From a bacterium (lineage in GTDB: Bacteria; Bacillota; Bacilli; Lactobacillales; Streptococcaceae): DNA of 8,310 bases. Position 1 is the stretch's first letter. Each line of letters opens with the position of its first letter. Below, piece by piece: positions 1 through 5,600 of the stretch. A program made the translations under genes and the position numbers. The stretch spans positions 1-8,310 of the forward strand of contig CAJNCF010000014.1 of the NCBI GenBank assembly GCA_905221195.1, in the 5' to 3' direction. A model generated the notes under the pieces. The model had not been told where the DNA came from and did not search any database. It saw only the letters and a program-made list of their open reading frames with translations.

Positions 1-780
1 AGCACATCAGCAAGTACGTCAGCTTCAACAAGTGCAAGCACATCAGCAAGTACATCAGCTTCAACAAGCGCAAGCACGTCAGCAAGCACGTCAGCTTCAA
101 CAAGCGCAAGCACCTCAGCAAGTACGTCAGCAAGTACATCAGCTTCAACGAGCGCAAGTACGTCAGCTTCGACAAGTGCAAGCACGTCAGCAAGTACGTC
201 GGCTTCAACAAGTGCAAGCACATCAGCAAGTACGTCAGCTTCGACAAGTGCAAGCACGTCAGCAAGTACATCAGCTTCAACAAGCGCAAGCACATCAGCA
301 AGTACGTCAGCTTCGACAAGTGCAAGCACGTCAGCAAGTACGTCGGCTTCAACAAGCGCCAGCACGTCAGCAAGTACGTCAGCTTCAACAAGTGCAAGTA
401 CGTCAGCAAGTACATCGGCTAGCACGTCGGCTTCAACAAGTGCAAGCACATCAGCAAGTACGTCAGCTTCAACGAGCGCAAGTACATCAGCAAGTACATC
501 CGCTTCAACGAGCGCAAGTACATCAGCAAGTACGTCGGCTTCAACAAGTGCAAGCACATCAGCAAGTACATCGGCTTCAACGAGCGCAAGCACGTCAGCA
601 AGTACATCGGCTTCAACAAGCGCAAGCACGTCAGCTTCAACAAGCGCAAGTACATCGGCTAGCACGTCAGCAAGTACATCAGCTTCAACAAGCGCAAGTA
701 CATCAGCAAGTACGTCAGCTTCAACAAGTGCAAGTACATCAGCAAGCACGTCAGCTTCAACAAGTGCAAGCACCTCAGCA
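1..780 (+). repeat. SRR stalk of adhesin 1: 65 perfect S-T-S-A tetrapeptides
   Basis: Sixty-five consecutive 12-nt units all encode Ser-Thr-Ser-Ala with no amino-acid exception, although many third positions vary. Units group into a 36-nt higher-order repeat of three tetrapeptides. The serine codon classes are fixed by position: AGY-TCN in the first two tetrapeptides and TCN-AGY in the third. Occasional 24-nt (for example 157-180, 625-648) and 48-nt (109-156, 397-444, 649-696) versions show loss or gain of single tetrapeptides. The array starts before the window, so its full length is unknown. Arrays like this change length by slippage or unequal recombination. Confidence 0.95.
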
Positions 781-1104
781 TCAGCGTCAACCTCAGCGAG
801 TGCAAGTACGCCAGCAAGTGTCAGTCAAAGTGCCTCAACAAGTGTCTCAGAATCAGCAAGCACAAGCGCCGTAGCCTCTACTTCAGCGTCAACAAGTGCT
901 GTAGCATCTACCTCAGCAAGCACATCGACATCAGCAGATACATTATCTTCTGAAACGCCAGCAGAATTAGCAGGTAAGTCAAGACAGCAATTGCCAAATA
1001 CAGGTACAGAAGCTTCTAAATCATCTGTACTCCTTGGAGCTTTGGCAGCAGTGACTGGTCTAGGTATGTTTGCGAAACGCCGTAAACGTGATGACGAAGA
1101 ATAA
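1..1104 (+). CDS. Serine-rich repeat adhesin 1, C-terminal part (5' end outside window)
   Basis: This is the 3' end of a large cell-wall-anchored serine-rich repeat glycoprotein. Frame 1 is open from the first base to TAA at 1102-1104, giving 367 visible residues. Residues 1-260 are a pure Ser/Thr/Ala stalk. Residues 261-330 are a degenerate tail in which P, V, Q, E and D appear. LPNTG lies at residues 331-335, followed by a hydrophobic span (about 343-358) and the tail KRRKRDDEE. This is a textbook sortase A substrate. In this family the stalk Ser/Thr residues carry O-linked glycans added before export through SecA2/SecY2; that is family knowledge and is not shown here. The signal peptide and binding region lie upstream of the window, so ligand and gene name cannot be given. 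A terminator follows 46 bp after the stop, so the gene probably ends its transcript. Another long open frame inside it (Gln/His/Arg-rich) is a by-product of the 12-nt periodicity. Confidence 0.95.
   Translation, partial: STSASTSASTSASTSASTSASTSASTSASTSASTSASTSASTSASTSASTSASTSASTSASTSASTSASTSASTSASTSASTSASTSASTSASTSASTSASTSASTSASTSASTSASTSASTSASTSASTSASTSASTSASTSASTSASTSASTSASTSASTSASTSASTSASTSASTSASTSASTSASTSASTSASTSASTSASTSASTSASTSASTSASTSASTSASTSASTSASTSASTSASTSASTSASTSASTSASASTSASASTPASVSQSASTSVSESASTSAVASTSASTSAVASTSASTSTSADTLSSETPAELAGKSRQQLPNTGTEASKSSVLLGALAAVTGLGMFAKRRKRDDEE
991..1101 (+). other. LPXTG cell-wall sorting signal (LPNTG) of adhesin 1
   Basis: LPNTG is encoded at 991-1005. 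After the short linker TEASKSS comes a hydrophobic helix of about 16 residues ([16 protein letters not shown]), then the positively charged stop-transfer tail KRRKR and four acidic residues. Motif, spacing and charge pattern fit covalent anchoring to peptidoglycan by sortase A, with cleavage between T and G. Confidence 0.95.
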
Positions 1105-1150
1105 TCGGATTAAAAATACATAGAAAGTATTATTATCTCGATTTATGAAG

Positions 1151-1186
1151 AATCCCTTGGATGAAAATCATCCAGGGGATTTTTTT
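1151..1186 (+). terminator. Intrinsic terminator after adhesin 1
   Basis: The arms AATCCCTTGGATGA (1151-1164) and TCATCCAGGGGATT (1168-1181) pair over 14 bp with one G-U wobble around an AAA loop. A run of T residues ends at 1186. It lies 46 bp after the TAA and fits Rho-independent termination, separating adhesin 1 from adhesin 2. The outer A-T pairs also give an A-run on the left, so weak activity from the other strand is possible. Confidence 0.9.
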
Positions 1187-1221
1187 GAGTACGATCTGAC
1201 TGTCATAATATAACCATTAGT

Positions 1222-1300
1222 ACTTAATGAAAATCAAAGAGCAAACTAGGAAGCTAGCTACAGGCTGTACTTGAATACGGCAAGGTGAAGCTGACGCTGG
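1222..1300 (-). repeat. BOX-like intergenic repeat, shortened (boxC and boxA parts)
   Basis: On the + strand, 1225-1263 (AATGAAAATCAAAGAGCAAA, then CTAGGAAGCTAGCTACAGG) matches, from memory, the reversed boxC end of pneumococcal BOX elements. Positions 1276-1296 (TACGGCAAGGTGAAGCTGAC, then G) match the well-known boxA sequence with two differences from the familiar form. The boxB stem and most of boxC are missing, and the boxA side fades after about 1297, so this is a short or decayed copy. BOX elements are typical of S. pneumoniae, S. mitis and close relatives. The element is non-coding, and its effect on flanking genes is unknown. Confidence 0.75.
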
Positions 1301-1520
1301 AAATAAGAATCGTCAGAGGAAGGAACAGCGAAATAGTGGCTCTACAAACAGAAACGTAATAGTAAGACCCTCAATGTAGATAAAAAGCTAGAATCTCTAA
1401 AGTCCAAATAGGTAAACGTAATCTATATATGTAAATCAAGAGAGTAATTGAATTAGGACTAATGTTTGTGTGAAAAAGATAAATCTTTATGATACTGAGC
1501 AAAAAGTCTTTAAAATTAAA

Positions 1521-1564
1521 AAACGCATAATATCAGCCCTTAAAAACCTTGATACTATGCCTTT
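1521..1564. terminator. Hairpin in decayed intergenic DNA, possibly a terminator facing left
   Basis: AAACGCATAATATCA (1521-1535) and TGATACTATGCCTTT (1550-1564) are complementary at 13 of 15 positions around a 14-nt loop. On the - strand the stem is followed by a T-run (complement of the A-run at 1518-1523), as in an intrinsic terminator; on the + strand the T-run is short. No intact gene points into it from either side, so it may have outlived the gene or element it belonged to. Confidence 0.4.
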
Positions 1565-1999
1565 TATTGTGTGAATATTTACTTCATTTTTTCCTGAAAT
1601 TGAATTTTTGCCCAGTCTCGGGTCAGATTTCCTATTTTAATTGTAACCTTTTAAAGTTCTCATATCTTGTATAAACGTGGAAGATGTACGACTTATCTCA
1701 TGATGTATCTTAAGCGCAGAAAGTGTAGTAACAACAAATCATAAGAAGCATAGTAGTTAAGAAACTTCTATAATAGAAATGGAGCGAAGGAGTGAATACT
1801 TAAACAGTCTGGGTAGAGAGCGTTTGAATTGAGTATTAAAAAATAAATACTTTTAATAAATGATATGTTTGATTGTTCATTGATGTTAGAATAAAGACAT
1901 TCAAGGGCATAGAGCTACTGTCCTTCTTGCATTATTCTATAGCAAATCGGAGCTAAAATATTTGTGTATTGTTCCATGTTATTGTAGTTTGTTATAGAT

Positions 2000-2116
2000 A
2001 TATAAATACATAAATATCACAGATAAAATAATATATTAAATATCGGACATAAATTTACAATTCTAGTTTAAATTTTTGTAACAAAAATTTAATATTTCAA
2101 AATATAAATACATAAA
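2000..2116. repeat. 15-nt direct repeats flanking the 25-nt inverted repeat
   Basis: ATATAAATACATAAA occurs exactly at 2000-2014 and 2102-2116, 102 bp apart start to start. The inverted repeat at 2068-2092 lies between them. All of it is AT-rich, so chance matches are more likely than in average DNA, but the exact match and the nesting are notable upstream of the adhesin promoter. Confidence 0.5.
2068..2092. promoter_or_regulatory. Perfect 25-nt inverted repeat upstream of adhesin 2
   Basis: Arms TTAAATTTTTGT (2068-2079) and ACAAAAATTTAA (2081-2092) are perfectly complementary around a single central base. It ends about 157 bp upstream of the -35 box of the adhesin 2 promoter. The symmetry fits a binding site for a dimeric regulator or a DNA hairpin or cruciform. 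It is not a terminator, because no T-run follows on either strand. No specific regulator can be named. Confidence 0.4.
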
Positions 2117-2248
2117 ACGGTTAAAATTAAATTCATAGGCTTTGAAATCCTTTAAAATAGGCCACATTGTTGATGATTATAAAAAATTGTAAGTCGGAAT
2201 TTAGTAATATAAAAATGTTTTTTTTAGGTAAAAATGTTTTGAAACTTA

Positions 2249-2277
2249 TTGAATTAACTGAATCTAAATTGTATAAT
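2249..2277 (+). promoter_or_regulatory. Sigma-A promoter of adhesin 2
   Basis: A -35 box TTGAAT (2249-2254), a 17-bp spacer and a perfect -10 box TATAAT (2272-2277) make a strong housekeeping promoter. Transcription should begin near 2284, giving a leader of about 50 nt before the ATG at 2336. Its presence after the upstream terminator shows that adhesin 2 can be transcribed independently of adhesin 1. Confidence 0.75.
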
Positions 2278-2317
2278 ATAAGTTGGTATTTTATTGATAA
2301 ATGCACATAAAAATAAA

Positions 2318-2326
2318 AGGAAAGGA
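2318..2326 (+). promoter_or_regulatory. Ribosome binding site of adhesin 2
   Basis: The purine-rich AGGAAAGGA includes AAAGGA (2321-2326), 9 nt before ATG 2336. Together with the MFFRRQ start typical of the family's signal peptides, it fixes the start codon. Confidence 0.8.
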
Positions 2327-2335
2327 ATCTAAAAA

Positions 2336-2611
2336 ATGTTTTTTAGACGCCAAGAAGGTGAATATAGGGAGACGGATCGTGTGACCCGTTTCAAGTTGAT
2401 CAAGTCGGGTAAGCATTGGTTGCGTGCCTCGACCTCTCAATTTGGTCTCTTTAAAGTCTTGCGTGGTGGTGTAGATGCTACTCAGGTAACAACTGAAGTG
2501 ATTGAAGAGCAATCAGCAAATACACTGACTGGATTGGATATCCTGAAAGGGTTAGCCGCAGCAGGGACGGTACTTGGAGGGGCAGTTGTAACACAAACAA
2601 CTGTGTATGCC
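2336..2611 (+). other. Accessory-Sec (KxYKxGKxW type) signal peptide of adhesin 2
   Basis: Residues 1-92 begin [10 protein letters not shown] and carry [20 protein letters not shown] at residues 19-38. This is the family motif with Ile in place of Tyr, as I recall for GspB and Fap1. After an extended polar stretch comes TGLDILKG (65-72), a hydrophobic core rich in A, G and V (73-85), and a probable signal peptidase I site VYA|N after residue 92. Long N-regions of this kind direct glycosylated SRR proteins to SecA2/SecY2 and Asp proteins rather than the general Sec route. Confidence 0.9.
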
Positions 2612-5600
2612 AATGACGCTCTTGAAAAGACAGTAGAGTCAAATCAAACACTTGCGAATACAGATACAGTAACTTTGGGAACAGTAAAAGATCAGGAGGG
2701 GGCTAAAGCAGACAGTTTGTCAGTTTCTGTTAGCCAAAGCCAATCCTTGTCTGAGGAAGCTTCGAAGCATGCAAGCAAGTATCTGTCGGAAAGTGAAAGT
2801 CGGTCAGAAAGTGAAAGCCAATCAGTAAGTACTTCAACAAGTGCCTCTGTATCTGCAAGCACGTCAGCATCTGAGTCAGCTTCAACAAGTGCTGCTCAAT
2901 CACAAGCTGGAGCAACTTCTGAACTTGCAACACCAGTAGCTTCAGAGACAGCTTCAAATAAAGAGACATCTGTACGTAAAGAAGATACAGCTAATACTAC
3001 AGCTGATGCAGCTCTTTCAAATGCCATCAAGAACAGTTTGGCTTCTCTACAAGCAGTTGAAAATCGTTTAAGTCAACTCACATCAACAGCTTCAAGCTTG
3101 GTGGATACGACGACAACAGCTGCCGTAGCAACTACAGTATCTGCAGAGAGCAACAAGAAAGCTGAAGAAGACCGCAAACGTCTGTCTAAAATCTCAGCTT
3201 CTATGGGTGAATACCTAGCTAAGTCTATCGGTTTACCTAACATGGATTCAGCAGTTACTAAAGTTAACGCAGCTGTAACAGCTATCGAAGAAGCTTTGAA
3301 AAATCCAAATGCTGACTTGACAGATGTTATCAAGCAAGCTAGAGCTGCAGAAGCTTCAATCGCCAATGCTGTATTGCGTGCAAATTCAGGAAAACGAGAC
3401 AAGCTAAATGGCCAAGTCATGAAGCAAGGATCGCAATTTAGAGTTAAAAACGTGATGTCAGGTTCCAATGCGATTGGTGATGAAGTCGTTACCTATGGTA
3501 CGAACGGTGAGAAAATTAGAGCTTTTTCTTCAGGTAACTCTGACAATGCGGAAAATCGATTGAATAACAACATCAATCTAAATGTTATTCCAGAATATGA
3601 CAATAAAGGGAAGATTACTTCTTTGGTTTGGACCCTAGTATCTGACCCTAAATCTCAACTAACTCCAACTTTGGCAAATAACTGGATTCAAATTCCAACA
3701 ATTGTCAACATGCCTGAAGAAATCATTAATGCCAACTATCGTTCAACGATTACTGGTCAGTATGATGATTTGTCAAACTTAGGTGTCACTGCTAATGACC
3801 ATATGATGCCTGGTCGACATGGTGTAATGGAACTCCGTGGAACAGAGAAGACTGAGTTGTCAAGATTTGGACGTGCAGACCGTGGTTTGATTTCTCTCTA
3901 TAGTGAAGACGAAGAACACAATATGTTCCGTGCTTTTTCACGTAGTCAAAATGCAAAATATCCTTCAACTCAAGCTTTGAAGGATGCGGTAAATCCAAAA
4001 ACATCAGAGAAACGAACTATTTGGCAACGTGTGCAAGTATCAGGTGGTGGTTCGAGTGAGGTTATGCGTTTTAGAACGACAGTGCCAGACTCAACTACTA
4101 ATGCTATGATTAAGAACATGCAAGTTCTCTATGGTACGGCCTCGCCAGCAACAACTTTTGCGGCTATTGGTCTTCATACCAACCCAGCGGATATCAGTGA
4201 CAAAGAAGCTTACCCAGTTCGTATCAAAGGTGGCAGCACCAAGTTTGTAAACCAAGTAAATGCACCATATAGCTATTTAGATTTTGCGCGAGCTGGATTT
4301 GAAGCATGGGGAGAAGTTGCGGATTCTAATTTAGCGAATAATGGTTATCCAGATCCTAATAAATATCTAATCAATTCAGCTCAAAATGGAGAAGACTATG
4401 GGGTTCCTAAAGGGCCAGTAGATAGTAATGGAAATCTACAAGGAACCTTGACCTATCGTAAGGCATCGGATGGAACAGAAGTGCCACGTAAGTCTATTGG
4501 ACGTGAGCCAGGTGTAATGGCTTTGAACATCCACCGTCACTTTACAACGGATGGTTTTGAAGATGATACGCCAATTACTTTTGTTATCAAACCAAAAACG
4601 CCACAAATCACAACCCAGTTGCAAGAAGGTATTGAAAAGCAAGATATTCGTGTTGCAAACGCAATAGCAGGTAAGAAAGTTGCCCTTTATGAAAATGGTC
4701 AGCTAATTGCAACGACAACGGCAGCAGCAGATGGCACAGCAGTCTTTAATAAGGTTGGTTTGGGAAGTGGAAATAGCTACCATGTGAAGACGATTGTAGA
4801 TAATCAGTCTACCTATACAGATAGAGATGGTGTGCAAAAGAACTATGTTGAGTCTGATGAAAGTGGCAAGATTACAGCGCGTAACATTGTTAACCCAACT
4901 CCGACACAACCACGACTAGTTGCACCAAATTCGGGTCTTACTATAGGAAGTGCAACAGCTACTCCTGTAGAAACTGCTGATAAACCAGTTGACAAGATGA
5001 CGCTAACTTATCGTCCAACAGGGCAAAGAAATGATAAGACAGTCACTATTCAAAAAGTAGATAACAAGTGGGAGAAACAGGGAGATTTCCCAGATACACT
5101 TGGTTTTAACCCAACTACAGGAAGTATTGACATTCCAGCCGCTGTAGTGGAAGACAATACGAAGGTTATTGCTACTTCGACCTACAAACGTAGTCAACCT
5201 GCTAAATCAGAAGCGACCGTTTCTGCAGTTAATACTCAGGGACCTAAAATCACTATTGCAAAAGATGGACAAGTAATCCCAGTTTCTTCTACTACTGGAC
5301 AGGATATTGCTCCAGGTTCTCCGATTATCTATGCTGGTGAGACTTCTAGTATTGTTATCACAGCCTCTGAAAAGGACACTGGTAATAACAAAATTCCTAC
5401 CTTTAACATAGTGGATTTCTCAAATACAATGGTAAATCCAGGTGGTACATCACGAAACTTTGATTCATCTAAGGTAACAATAACAACGAATGAAAGCGAT
5501 CCAAACCTCAAACGGAAAGCCTTACTTCTTGACCCAACACGAGAAGATGTAGGAAATAAAAAATTCGGAATTGTTGCGATGGATGAGAATGGCAATGCTA

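Larger units (their letters stand above)
1301..2248. other. Long intergenic region without a recognisable gene
   Basis: About 950 bp with frequent stops in all frames; I find no open frame of useful length and no ribosome binding site paired with a start. The left half (to about 1900) has a more mixed base composition and looks like decayed sequence, perhaps an old mobile element or a remnant of a gene between the adhesins, but no family could be recognised. The right half (about 1960-2250) is very AT-rich and carries the inverted and direct repeats listed separately. No tRNA, rRNA or riboswitch pattern was seen. Confidence 0.6.

Noticed and set aside
1..780. Possible CRISPR array because of many short regular repeats
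   Set aside because: The repeats are contiguous, in frame and coding, with no unique spacers.
32..874. Open + frame of about 280 residues rich in Gln, His, Arg, Val and Ala
   Set aside because: It overlaps the S-T-S-A stalk in another frame. Its openness follows from the 12-nt periodicity, it has no ribosome binding site, and the true frame continues into LPNTG and a proper anchor.
1145..1213. Short frame starting ATG AAG AAT across the terminator
   Set aside because: It has only 22 codons, coincides with the terminator stem and T-run, and lacks a ribosome binding site.
3073..3468. Opposite-strand frame of 131 residues inside adhesin 2
   Set aside because: It lies antisense to the alanine-rich helical part, where GCN codons give few stops on the other strand. 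No ribosome binding site or family was recognised.
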